Source: UBA12567 sp964598425 (GTDB lineage: Bacteria > Planctomycetota > Phycisphaerae > Phycisphaerales > SM1A02). Taken from it: a stretch of 19,720 bases of DNA. Shown here piece by piece: positions 1 to 7,293 of this stretch (position 1 is its first letter; every line of letters starts with the position of its first letter). Location of the stretch: positions 1 through 19,720 of the forward strand of contig CAZRBV010000039.1 in assembly GCA_964598425.1 (NCBI GenBank), read 5' to 3'. The notes under the pieces were generated by a model. That model saw only the letters and a program-made list of their open reading frames with translations. It did no database searches and was not told the DNA's origin. The translations under genes and the position numbers were made by a program.

Positions 1-102
1 CCCCTGTTCCCAGGATGAAAACCTGATGTCCTAGACCTGACTAGACGATGGGGTCTGATCGGTGGATGATACTGCATCCTGCCCCTGCCGATCCTCCCTC
101 CC

Positions 103-765
103 GTGCAAAGATCACATCCAACCATTCTGTGCCCGCTCAACCTTGAAGCCGCCCGCATTCGCCGCTTGGCAGCGCGGCGAGGCTGGCGACTCCTCACGAC
201 CGGCATTGGCGGAGCGGCTGTTTCGCGGGCGGTCGATTCCGCTCGTCCCGATGGGCCGCTGGTTCTGGCGGGAGTAGCCGGAGCCCTGGTTCCCGAACTG
301 CGTTCGGGCACCGCCTACTACGTGAGCGAGGTCTATACCGCCGAGGGCATTCGGACAAGCCCGCTCCTGCGAGAGGGGATTCGCGTCACAGGCGCAGACG
401 AGATCGTTGCAACACCCGATGACAAGGCGGCGCTGGCCAGGCGGACCGGCGCCCACATCGTCGACATGGAATCACACGCCTTTGTGGAGGCCGCCGAAGC
501 TGCAGGGCACCGATGGGCGATCGTTCGCGGCATCAGCGATGGCGTCGACCACCACCTGCCCGCAGGATGCGACCGCTGGTTTACGCCCGGCGGCCATCTT
601 CGGCCTCTGGTGACAACCCTGGATCTCGCCCGCCGCCCACGCGACATCCTTCCGCTGATGGCCTTTGGGAGGCGAACCCGGCTGGCGATGCAGGAGGTGG
701 CGAAGTTGCTTGACATGGCATTCTCCGCCGACCTTTCTGCCCCACAAGCCTCGTCGGGCCGATAG
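103..765 (+). CDS. Nucleoside phosphorylase superfamily protein (MTAN / hopanoid-associated HpnG-like)
   Basis: This 220-aa protein resembles the PNP/UDP phosphorylase superfamily, which cleaves N-glycosidic bonds of nucleosides. Visible landmarks are PLNLEA (11-16), TGIGGAAVSRA (33-43), the glycine-rich LAGVAGAL (55-62), and the active-site-like block VDMESHA (120-126, Glu123) followed by VRGISD (141-146, Asp146). In known family members the Glu binds the ribose and the Asp protonates the purine. The size and loose N-terminus recall the hopanoid-associated phosphorylase HpnG, but no other hopanoid gene is in view, so the substrate is unknown. The start is a GTG after an in-frame stop at 67-69, with no clear Shine-Dalgarno sequence. 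The PagL-like gene follows after 35 nt, so the pair may be co-transcribed. Family is fairly secure; subfamily is a guess. Confidence 0.72.
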   Translation: MQRSHPTILCPLNLEAARIRRLAARRGWRLLTTGIGGAAVSRAVDSARPDGPLVLAGVAGALVPELRSGTAYYVSEVYTAEGIRTSPLLREGIRVTGADEIVATPDDKAALARRTGAHIVDMESHAFVEAAEAAGHRWAIVRGISDGVDHHLPAGCDRWFTPGGHLRPLVTTLDLARRPRDILPLMAFGRRTRLAMQEVAKLLDMAFSADLSAPQASSGR

Positions 766-800
766 TCTGTGCCAGAGACAACTCTGGAGGAACTCTGACC

Positions 801-1505
801 ATGCCCATGATGCTCCTGCTCGGCGCTGCGATCGCTGCTCCATCCCACGCATTACTCCCGCCGGCCAAGCCGGTGCCGTCTGTTCGCGCGGCTCTGGCAT
901 CAGCCGTTGAGTCGGAATCAGATGCAGCCAGAATCGTTGACGTGCCATGGTCTGATCTGCCACCCCTGAGCGTCTCCGGCCGATCATCGTGGCTCCAGGA
1001 TCCCGACAGCGAGCCGCACACTACGACAGCGGCCTTCGGAACCGAAGGGAGCACCCGCTGGTCCATCACCGGCAACTGGGGCATCGACGTCAAAGACTCG
1101 GGAAACTGCGAGTACGGCCTTGGGCTCGGAATGCAGTGGTTTCTGGTCGACGACTTCGCCTTCGCGCCGGAGATTCACCTGTGGGGGTTTTCTCAGGAGA
1201 TCGAGAATTCGTTCGGTGGCAGTCTGGACCTCCTCTTTCAATGGCACCTCTTCAAGGGTGATGGATGGTCCTTCTACAGTGACTTTGGATGTGGCATGCT
1301 CGGCTCAACGCATAACGTTCCGGCCGATGGCTCGCAGTTCAACTTTACGCCGCAGGCGGGCTTTGGCGTGACGTTCGACGTCGGTCAGGACCGCCGCTGG
1401 ATCGTTGGCGTGCGGTGGCACCACATCTCAAATGCATCGCTGTACCAGCACAACCCCGGCCGCGACAGCGTGCTGATGTACACCGGTCTCAGTCTTCCGT
1501 TTTAG
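801..1505 (+). CDS. PagL-like lipid A 3-O-deacylase (acyloxyacyl hydrolase family)
   Basis: This 234-aa protein is predicted to be an outer-membrane beta-barrel that removes the 3-O-acyl chain from lipid A. A short hydrophobic N-terminus ending near SHA acts as the likely signal peptide. It is followed by about 70 poorly conserved residues and then alternating aromatic/polar strands typical of a small barrel, ending in Phe (GLSLPF). The catalytic signature RWHHISNAS is present: His208 and Ser210 match the His and Ser of the PagL triad. The third position, 14 residues after the His, is Asp222 (NPGRDS) where Pseudomonas PagL has Glu. GGAGG at 786-790 supports the ATG at 801. The gene converges on fabF, leaving 33 nt between the two stops. 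Family assignment rests on the HxSN motif and the terminal strand pattern. Confidence 0.78.
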   Translation: MPMMLLLGAAIAAPSHALLPPAKPVPSVRAALASAVESESDAARIVDVPWSDLPPLSVSGRSSWLQDPDSEPHTTTAAFGTEGSTRWSITGNWGIDVKDSGNCEYGLGLGMQWFLVDDFAFAPEIHLWGFSQEIENSFGGSLDLLFQWHLFKGDGWSFYSDFGCGMLGSTHNVPADGSQFNFTPQAGFGVTFDVGQDRRWIVGVRWHHISNASLYQHNPGRDSVLMYTGLSLPF

Positions 1506-1538
1506 AGATCGGTTGAGCGTCCGGGCGGCGAACCGCGA

Positions 1539-2792
1539 TCACCCGTCAAACCGCTTGAAGATCAACGACACGTTATGGCCACCAAAGCCAAAGGTGTTGT
1601 TGACGGCGACATCAACTTGACGATCTGCTGCCTCGTTGGCAACAAAGTCGAGATCCATGCCTTCGTCAGGATGATCAAGATTGATTGTCGGCGGCAATGC
1701 GCCATGATGAAGCGCCATCACACAGACGACTGATTCGATACCTCCGGCTGCCCCGAGCGCATGGCCGGTCATGGACTTGGTTGATGACATCGCCAGCGAG
1801 TACGCGTGGTCACCAAACACTCGCTTCACAGCGGCAACCTCTGCAGAATCTCCAAGCGGAGTCGACGTCCCATGGGCGTTGATATACCCGACCTGATCGG
1901 GATTCAATCCCGCCGAAGCCATCGCGAACTCCATCGCCTTCCCAGCCCCCGTCCCCTCAGGGTCGGGCGCCGCAATATGGTGGGCATCTCCGGTAATTCC
2001 AAATCCGACAAGCTCTGCGTAGATTTCCGCGCCCCGCGCCTTGGCATGGTCGAGCTCCTCAAGCACCACGACGGCCGCCCCTTCGGCAAGCACAAAACCA
2101 TCGCGATCACGATCAAACGGCCGCGACGCCGCCTGAGGATTCTCATTACTCGTTGAGAGCGCCTTCATCGCGCTGAATGCGGCTATGCAGAGCCGCGAAA
2201 CAGCTGCTTCGACCCCGCCAGCAAGCATGACGTCAGCCATTCCGCGCTGAATCATCATGTATGCGTCAGCGAGCGCATGCCCTCCAGTTGCGCAGGCCGT
2301 TGCCACGGCAGTATTACATCCGCGGAGATTGAACCGAATCGAGACCTGTCCCGCAGCCGCGTTGACCATGAGTTTGGGCACCACGAACGGACTCAGTCGC
2401 TTTGGTCCTTTCTCAAGCAGACGCTCGTAGTGCGTCTCGATCGTCAGGATGCCGCCGATTCCGGAACCGATTGCGACGCCGCGGCGATAGGGATCACCCT
2501 GTGAAAAATCGAGTCCACAATCTTCGACCGCCTCGGCTGCTGCTGCAAGGCCCATCTGACACGCGCGATCGGCCTTTCGAGCCTCGGGCGTAGACATGAA
2601 TGCCGCCGGGTCAAAGTCGCTCGCCTCGCCCGCAATTGTCGTGGTCCACTCGTCATCCTGCGCAAACGCCGTGATCCGATCAATGCCAGAGCGACCTTGC
2701 GAGAGACCATCCCACAACGCAGCGGCGCCGACACCCAGATCAGTGACGGCCCCCAGGCCGGTAACGACGACACGACGCTCCATCGAGGACAT
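1539..2792 (-). CDS. fabF: 3-oxoacyl-[acyl-carrier-protein] synthase II
   Basis: FabF condenses malonyl-ACP with a growing acyl-ACP in type II fatty acid elongation and releases CO2. The 417-aa protein has the usual length and a complete Cys-His-His site: Cys167 in ATACATGG, His307 in NAHGTSTPLGD, and His344 in KSMTGHALGAAG with the supporting Lys339. The glycine-rich closing motif NNTFGFGGHN (398-407) is intact. The start chosen is the ATG at 2792 because AGGA lies about 9 nt upstream; an internal ATG at 2783 (MERRVVV) lacks such a signal. It is the last gene of the fab cluster, 38 nt after acpP, as in the E. coli order acpP-fabF. It converges with the PagL-like gene. Confidence 0.97.
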   Translation of the reverse strand: MSSMERRVVVTGLGAVTDLGVGAAALWDGLSQGRSGIDRITAFAQDDEWTTTIAGEASDFDPAAFMSTPEARKADRACQMGLAAAAEAVEDCGLDFSQGDPYRRGVAIGSGIGGILTIETHYERLLEKGPKRLSPFVVPKLMVNAAAGQVSIRFNLRGCNTAVATACATGGHALADAYMMIQRGMADVMLAGGVEAAVSRLCIAAFSAMKALSTSNENPQAASRPFDRDRDGFVLAEGAAVVVLEELDHAKARGAEIYAELVGFGITGDAHHIAAPDPEGTGAGKAMEFAMASAGLNPDQVGYINAHGTSTPLGDSAEVAAVKRVFGDHAYSLAMSSTKSMTGHALGAAGGIESVVCVMALHHGALPPTINLDHPDEGMDLDFVANEAADRQVDVAVNNTFGFGGHNVSLIFKRFDG

Positions 2793-2830
2793 ACGTGAAT
2801 CCTGACGTGCGGGGAAAGGGAAAGAGACCG

Positions 2831-3076
2831 TCAGGCCTTGGCGGCTTCGAGGATGTAGTCGATCGCCTGGCCGACCGTCTGAATCTTTTCAGCCTGGTCA
2901 TCCGGGATCGACGTATCGAACTCGTCCTCAAACTCCATCACGAGCTCGACTGTGTCGAGGCTGTCTGCGTTGAGGTCGTTGGCGAAACTCGTGTCACGAC
3001 TGACTTCACCCTTTTCCACGCCCATTTGCTCAGCCACGATCTCGATGACCTTGGCTTCAACCTCTGCTTCCGTCAC
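2831..3076 (-). CDS. acpP: Acyl carrier protein
   Basis: This 81-aa acidic protein carries acyl chains on a 4'-phosphopantetheine arm during fatty acid synthesis. The attachment site is Ser39 in the canonical motif DSLDTVELVM (38-47). The predicted four-helix fold, low pI and length match bacterial AcpP. A strong Shine-Dalgarno AGGAG lies about 10 nt before the ATG at 3076. The 98-nt gap upstream, towards fabG, holds a 16-bp perfect dyad and a possible -10 element. This gene may therefore have its own promoter, which would suit the high ACP levels cells need. Confidence 0.97.
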   Translation of the reverse strand: MTEAEVEAKVIEIVAEQMGVEKGEVSRDTSFANDLNADSLDTVELVMEFEDEFDTSIPDDQAEKIQTVGQAIDYILEAAKA

Positions 3077-3095
3077 GGGAGTCTCTCCTAAGGTT

Positions 3096-3111
3096 CAGGG
3101 ACCAGTCCCTG
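3096..3111. promoter_or_regulatory. 16-bp dyad upstream of acpP, possible operator or leader hairpin
   Basis: CAGGGACCAGTCCCTG is a perfect inverted repeat with two 7-bp arms around a 2-nt centre, 19 nt before the acpP ATG and just upstream of its Shine-Dalgarno sequence. On the minus strand a -10-like TACAAT lies at 3124-3129, so the dyad would sit near +6 to +21 of a transcript from there. No good -35 box is visible. An operator or a leader hairpin are both possible. The role is inferred; only the symmetry is seen. Confidence 0.35.
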
Positions 3112-3174
3112 CTGATGTGTTGGATTGTACAGTTTCATACGCCAGAGGGCCGAATTCAGCCCCGATCAAGATCG

Positions 3175-3930
3175 TCAACTCAACATACCGCCATCCACGG
3201 CCAGCACATGCCCCGTCACGTAGCCCGCACCTTCAGAGGCGAGAAATGAGACCGCGTGAGCGATTTCCTCGGGTGTGCCCAATCGCCGGGCTGGAAGCCG
3301 ACTCACGGCCTCCTTGACAAGCTGGTCGGGAAGCGCATCGGTCATATCGGTCTCGATGAACCCAGGGGCAATGACGTTTGCGGTAATACCCTTACCACCC
3401 AATTCCTTACCAATCGATCGGGTCATGCCGATGAGGCCCGCCTTGGCTGCAGCGTAGTTGCATTGGCCAGGGTTGCCCATCACACCCACAACGGACCCGA
3501 TATTGATGACCCTGCCCCAGCGACCTCGCATCATTGGCCTCGCTGCCGCCCGGCACAGCCTGAACGCTGCCCTGAGATTCGTCCCCAGCACCGTGTCAAA
3601 GTCTTCGTCGCTCATTCTCAGAATGAGGCCGTCCCGGGTAATGCCCGCGTTGTTGACGAGGATATCGAGCCTGCCGAGCCGCTCCACAACGCCCTCAAGC
3701 ATCGCGTCAACAGCCGCGTCATCTGCAAGATCACATTGGCACGCCTCGGCTGAGCCGCCTTCGCCGTTCAGCTCGGCCGCCGCCGCTTCAATGGCATCCG
3801 CCGACCTCGCCACGAGGACAACATGATGTCCGTCGCGGGAGAGCCTCTGCGCAATTGCCTTGCCAATACCTCGGCTGGCACCGGTCACAATTGCTACGCG
3901 TTGGTTGTCGTCAGTCTCCGCAGGGGTCAT
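3175..3930 (-). CDS. fabG: 3-oxoacyl-[acyl-carrier-protein] reductase
   Basis: FabG reduces 3-oxoacyl-ACP to 3-hydroxyacyl-ACP using NADPH. The protein is a short-chain dehydrogenase of 251 aa with the nucleotide-binding motif TGASRGIG (16-23), NNAG (93-96), and the tetrad Asn118, Ser146 (INIGS), Tyr159 and Lys163 (NYAAAKAG). The tail VTGHVLAVDGGMLS is typical of FabG. The ATG at 3930 was chosen over an upstream in-frame GTG at 3954 because TAGGAG precedes it by about 8 nt and the extra residues are unlike the family. It lies between a lipoprotein gene and acpP in the fab cluster, with 93-nt and 98-nt gaps on its two sides. Confidence 0.96.
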   Translation of the reverse strand: MTPAETDDNQRVAIVTGASRGIGKAIAQRLSRDGHHVVLVARSADAIEAAAAELNGEGGSAEACQCDLADDAAVDAMLEGVVERLGRLDILVNNAGITRDGLILRMSDEDFDTVLGTNLRAAFRLCRAAARPMMRGRWGRVINIGSVVGVMGNPGQCNYAAAKAGLIGMTRSIGKELGGKGITANVIAPGFIETDMTDALPDQLVKEAVSRLPARRLGTPEEIAHAVSFLASEGAGYVTGHVLAVDGGMLS

Positions 3931-4023
3931 CCGCCCACTCCTACACAGCCACACAGGATTTACTCAACAGACCGCGTGACGATCCGCATGGTATCGCTCA
4001 CACGCATGCTCTCGCAGCGTCAG

Positions 4024-4746
4024 CTATCTGCCAGGGCTCACACCACCACCAGATCTGCCCCCGCCCTCATCGATCCCGGCATTCGGATCATCAGCAGCAG
4101 CAATGGCCCGGGCACGCTCGACGCCAAGGTCCGAGGCGTCCTTCATGAGTTGCTCGGCAGCGACCGCAGCGTACCAATCCTCAAATGGCGAAGCGCCGAG
4201 TGCCTGGCTCAGGCCGGGCGGAAGCGGGGCCGCCTGCAGCACGTAGCCTCCGGGCCCACCGTGAATCTCCCACATTTGCCCCTCAATGTGGTCTGCAAAC
4301 TCATAGAGAGCGAGCCAGGCCGGTTGCCCCTCATGCGAGGCGCCAGTCATGACTTCAATGCCCTCAATGTCGGCAGCCAACTGGGCCAACTGCCCGGTCG
4401 ATTCCAGAATCGCGAGTTCTTCCAGTTCCAAATCCCCAAGATGGGGGCGAAGAAGATCAGCGCGGCCCTTGAGGAACCCATCAAAGAACTTGAGGGTCAG
4501 GACTCGCTCCTCAGTCGTCGAAGGTGCCAGTTTTTCATCCATCCAAACGCGGTCGTCGATGCCATGTTCAGCGATCAACTCTTCGATGGAAGCGGGCGGT
4601 GGCGGCCCGGCATCGACAATATTCTTCGGCTTGTCGTCCTTGGCTGGCGGCGCATCCTCACCACAGCCTGCCAGCCCGGTGCATACAGCAGCGGCAAGGA
4701 GCACTCTTGCAAAGTCAGGATGAAACCGTCGTATCTGGCTGGTCAT
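4024..4746 (-). CDS. Predicted lipoprotein of unknown function inside the fab cluster
   Basis: This 240-aa protein has a lipoprotein signal peptide: basic start, hydrophobic stretch 14-24, lipobox LAGC with Cys28, then a Pro/Lys-rich linker (31-50). The mature part is mostly acidic and helical (IEELIAEHGIDD, LELEELAILESTGQLAQLAADIEG), contains WEIHGGPGGYVLQ, and ends in a Gly/Ser-rich tail. I do not recognise a family. Its ATG overlaps the last 32 nt of fabD, and AAGGTGA precedes it inside fabD, which suggests translational coupling. It occupies the place between fabD and fabG, where most bacteria have nothing. A role in envelope lipid metabolism is possible from position alone; nothing in the sequence shows it. 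Confidence 0.82.
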   Translation of the reverse strand: MTSQIRRFHPDFARVLLAAAVCTGLAGCGEDAPPAKDDKPKNIVDAGPPPPASIEELIAEHGIDDRVWMDEKLAPSTTEERVLTLKFFDGFLKGRADLLRPHLGDLELEELAILESTGQLAQLAADIEGIEVMTGASHEGQPAWLALYEFADHIEGQMWEIHGGPGGYVLQAAPLPPGLSQALGASPFEDWYAAVAAEQLMKDASDLGVERARAIAAADDPNAGIDEGGGRSGGGVSPGR

Positions 4747-5656
4747 TGTTGCTCACCTTTGCAGATCGTTCGATCCGCCGCATCAATCCTTTGAGCACCT
4801 TGCCAGGTGCCAGTTCAGTCCATTCGTCGCACCCTGCCTCGACCATCGCGGCAAGTTGCGTACTCCATCGCACGGGGCTCGTGATCTGCGCAACCAGCGA
4901 GGCCCTCATTGCCTCAGCATCATCCGAAGCGTAGCGGGCAGCGGTCACGTTGGACCATACTTCGCCAGCCAACGCCTGCATCTCAACGCCCGCAAGTACA
5001 GCTTGCATCGCATCGGCTGCCGGCTGCATGTGCGGTGAGTGAAACGCCCCTGCCACCGTCAGCGGCGTCGCCCGCCATCCGTGGTCGCTGCACGCGCTGG
5101 CAGCACGCTCACACGCATCGGCATCGCCACTGAGCACAATCTGCCCAGGCGCGTTGAGATTCGCAGGCACCAGCACCCCCCCGCCAACAGTCACTTCGCC
5201 GCACAACGCTTCGACTTCTTCTTCAGTCGCGCCCATGACGGCAAGCATGCCGCCATCGCAGGCCTCTGCAGCCTCCTGCATGAGCGCGCCGCGCTGGCAG
5301 ACAAGGTCCAGTCCATCCTCGAAACTGAACGCCCCGGCCAGATGAAGCGCGGTGTACTCACCAAGAGAGAGACCAGCTGCCACGTGGGGAACTGCGCCCT
5401 CTCCGTACAGGCCATGCCAACACGCCACCGAGCATGTGTAGATCGCGGGCTGACTGACATTTGTTCGATTCAGCGTCTCAGCAGGCCCCTCAAAGCAGAG
5501 CGTCGTGAGCGGGGCCCCGAGCGAGTCGCCAAGCGCCGCGTCAGCGTGTTCGAATACCGCTCGGGAGGCCTCGCTGGCGTCGTACCAACCTTCCCCCATA
5601 CCGACTGCCTGAGCGCCCTGGCCCGGGCACAGCGCTGTCACATTGATCGTGGTCAT
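4715..5656 (-). CDS. fabD: Malonyl-CoA:ACP transacylase
   Basis: FabD moves malonyl groups from CoA to ACP. The 313-aa protein starts with the family hallmark LCPGQGAQAVGMG (9-21). The nucleophile is Ser97 in GLSLGEYTAL, with Arg122 (CQRG) for the malonyl carboxylate and His206 (GAFHSPHM) as the partner. The usual GHSxGE reads GLSLGE here, a known variant. The ATG at 5656 puts PGQG at the normal distance from the N-terminus; the 37 residues readable upstream to 5767 look non-coding. No Shine-Dalgarno is visible. Unlike the other fab junctions, the preceding gene is a dockerin-like ORF and a 138-nt gap separates them. The 3' end overlaps the lipoprotein gene. Confidence 0.95.
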   Translation of the reverse strand: MTTINVTALCPGQGAQAVGMGEGWYDASEASRAVFEHADAALGDSLGAPLTTLCFEGPAETLNRTNVSQPAIYTCSVACWHGLYGEGAVPHVAAGLSLGEYTALHLAGAFSFEDGLDLVCQRGALMQEAAEACDGGMLAVMGATEEEVEALCGEVTVGGGVLVPANLNAPGQIVLSGDADACERAASACSDHGWRATPLTVAGAFHSPHMQPAADAMQAVLAGVEMQALAGEVWSNVTAARYASDDAEAMRASLVAQITSPVRWSTQLAAMVEAGCDEWTELAPGKVLKGLMRRIERSAKVSNNDQPDTTVSS

Positions 5657-5660
5657 AGAC

Positions 5661-5692
5661 GCGTATGGTACGCTCGCGGCGGGTTCACCGCC
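5661..5692 (-). promoter_or_regulatory. Dyads and possible weak promoter just upstream of fabD
   Basis: Two short inverted repeats precede fabD: GCGTATGGTACGC at 5661-5673, five nt from the start codon, and GGCGGGTTCACCGCC at 5678-5692. On the minus strand TTGGCG followed after 18 nt by TACCAT could be a weak promoter that would give an almost leaderless fabD mRNA. A separate promoter would make sense because an unrelated ORF separates fabD from fabH. The remaining part of the 5657-5794 gap shows nothing else recognisable. Confidence 0.25.
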
Positions 5693-5794
5693 AAAGCTGC
5701 CCCCCAACCACCGGGCAGGTGGGCTGGGGCACCCACGCTCCGGGAAGCGGTCCCCTCGAGGGCTCACAGGGCATCAGAACCCTTGAGCGGCCTG

Positions 5795-6274
5795 CTAGCC
5801 GCAGCCCCCGAAATCGCCCAACACCTGCAGCACATCGTTGATGTCGACGATTCCGTCATCGTCGGCATCGCCCTCGCAATCACCCTCGCAAAGGTAGTTG
5901 CCCAGCACCATGAGTACATCGTTGATATCGACTTCGCCATTACCAGTCACATCGCCCGGGCACAGCACATCGCCGGGCACAATCACGATCTCGCCGACCA
6001 CCTGCCCTTCGATGTCCGCGCTGTGGGCGTAGATTGGGCAGCCTGCGAGGTCGAGGGCTCCGCCGCTCTCCACGACAACATGCTCGAAGTACAACGTCTC
6101 ACACGCCCATCCGACCGCCATAGGACTTCGCAGGACCGGCCCCCTGCAGTCACCATCGATGCATGTTTTTCCGGGCCTGGGCCACCATAGAGGGGGCAGT
6201 GGACACCACCATGAACTGGGCGCGGCAGCCTCCCCCTTCACAGCACGAATCGCTCCCAGCGGGAAAGACCTCAC
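5795..6274 (-). CDS. Dockerin-repeat protein without clear signal peptide, possibly a remnant
   Basis: The C-terminal half has two dockerin type I-like Ca-binding repeats, DVTGNGEVDINDVLMVLG and DADDDGIVDINDVLQVLG, ending in GDFGGCG. Before them comes LYFEHVVVESGGALDLAGC, a stretch like those that precede dockerins in planctomycete secreted proteins. The reading frame is open up to a GTG at 6274, but the first 50 residues (Pro/Trp/Cys-rich) are not a signal peptide. The only in-frame ATG, at 6121, would begin within the domain. No ribosome-binding site supports either start. Only 14 nt separate it from the fabH stop, and the GTG lies within a hairpin. It may be a truncated secreted protein. 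The repeats are certain; the start and expression are not. Confidence 0.6.
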   Translation of the reverse strand: MRSFPLGAIRAVKGEAAAPSSWWCPLPPLWWPRPGKTCIDGDCRGPVLRSPMAVGWACETLYFEHVVVESGGALDLAGCPIYAHSADIEGQVVGEIVIVPGDVLCPGDVTGNGEVDINDVLMVLGNYLCEGDCEGDADDDGIVDINDVLQVLGDFGGCG

Positions 6275-6283
6275 AAGGTGAGG
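6269..6283 (-). terminator. Hairpin just after fabH, possible weak terminator or attenuator
   Basis: On the minus strand CCTCACCTTGTGAGG forms a 6-bp stem with a 3-nt loop, beginning 6 nt after the fabH stop codon and followed by TCTTTCC. The stem is short and the T tract imperfect, so it would be a weak intrinsic terminator at best. It could reduce read-through into the dockerin ORF and fabD. Confidence 0.3.
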
Positions 6284-6288
6284 CTTGC

Positions 6289-7293
6289 CTACACGTTCCA
6301 GACGCTGCTGGCCCAGGTCAAGCCGCCGCCGAAGGCGACCAGAACGACGGTCTCGCCCTCATTGATCTTGCCAGCCTTCCACAATTCATCAAGGCACAAT
6401 CCAACCGAGCCGGCAGAACTGTTGCCGTAGCGATCGATGTTGACATAGACCTTTTCGGGCGGCAGACCGATCTTGTCCATCGCAGACTCAATGATGCGGA
6501 TATTGGACTGGTGGCAGACGAACTGCGAGATGTCATCGACAGCAAGACCGGTTGAACGCAGCGCGTCTTCAATCACCTCACGGAACTTGCCGACAGCAAA
6601 CTTGTAGACCTCGCGTCCGTCCATCCGAAGCGTGCCCAAACGTGCACCGGAGTCTTCACGATCAGGCGGAAGGTCAGATTCATTGCGAGGGATAAAGAGC
6701 GACGGCCAAGTTCTTCCGTCAGCGTTCAGTGTTTGATACATGCAGCCACGGTTGGGGTCATCGTCACGGACAAGAATTGCAGCCCCGGCAGCATCGCCAA
6801 ACAGAATGGAGACAGTCCGGTCGGTTAGGTCGACGGCTGTCGTCATGGCATCACATCCGATGACACCAATCGATCCGTAGCGACCCGTTCGAATGAGTGA
6901 GTCAGCCACGTTCATGGCGTAGACAAAGCCGCTGCAGGCTGCCACGAGATCGAATGCGCCGGCAGGCTCCGCGCCGACACTCGCCGCGATCCGGCATGCA
7001 TTGGACGGGCACGTCATTTCCGACGTGACCGATGCGTGAATGATGAGGTCCAGGTCGCTCCCGCACATGCCAGCATCGCTCAAGGCATTCTGCAGCCCCT
7101 GCGTTGCCAGCCACAGTTGAGTTTCTCCCCTCTCAGGGTCGAGGACTCGCCGCTCCTGAATCCCCGTTCGCTGGCGAATCCACTCGTCTGATGTTTCGAC
7201 AATCGCCGCAAGGTCGGCGTTCGTCAGCCGCTTGTCCGGTACCGCAGAGCCACACCCTGCTATACGCACCCCACAGGGCACCTGCATCGACAT
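6289..7293 (-). CDS. fabH: 3-oxoacyl-[acyl-carrier-protein] synthase III
   Basis: FabH starts fatty acid synthesis by condensing an acyl-CoA primer with malonyl-ACP. The 334-aa protein has the complete triad: Cys120 in DLVAACSGFVYAM, His261 in FVCHQSNIRII, and Asn291 in DRYGNSSAGS. The N-terminal SDEWIRQRTGIQERR block is typical, and the C-terminus GGGLTWASSVW closes the fold. Its ATG at 7293 shares one base with the plsX stop (TGATG), so translation is probably coupled. An alternative start at 7287 would remove only two residues. Confidence 0.97.
   Translation of the reverse strand: MSMQVPCGVRIAGCGSAVPDKRLTNADLAAIVETSDEWIRQRTGIQERRVLDPERGETQLWLATQGLQNALSDAGMCGSDLDLIIHASVTSEMTCPSNACRIAASVGAEPAGAFDLVAACSGFVYAMNVADSLIRTGRYGSIGVIGCDAMTTAVDLTDRTVSILFGDAAGAAILVRDDDPNRGCMYQTLNADGRTWPSLFIPRNESDLPPDREDSGARLGTLRMDGREVYKFAVGKFREVIEDALRSTGLAVDDISQFVCHQSNIRIIESAMDKIGLPPEKVYVNIDRYGNSSAGSVGLCLDELWKAGKINEGETVVLVAFGGGLTWASSVWNV

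Noticed and set aside
31..46. Short direct repeat CTAGAC (31-36, 41-46) near the window start
   Set aside because: Too short to distinguish from chance; no attachment site or flanking integrase seen.
5657..5767. N-terminal extension of fabD to 5767
   Set aside because: The extra 37 residues are Pro/Gly/Arg-rich, lie before the family's normal start and include dyads that look regulatory.
5039..6190. Long plus-strand open frame opposite fabD and the dockerin ORF
   Set aside because: It spans two antisense genes and their gap, and has no recognisable domain.
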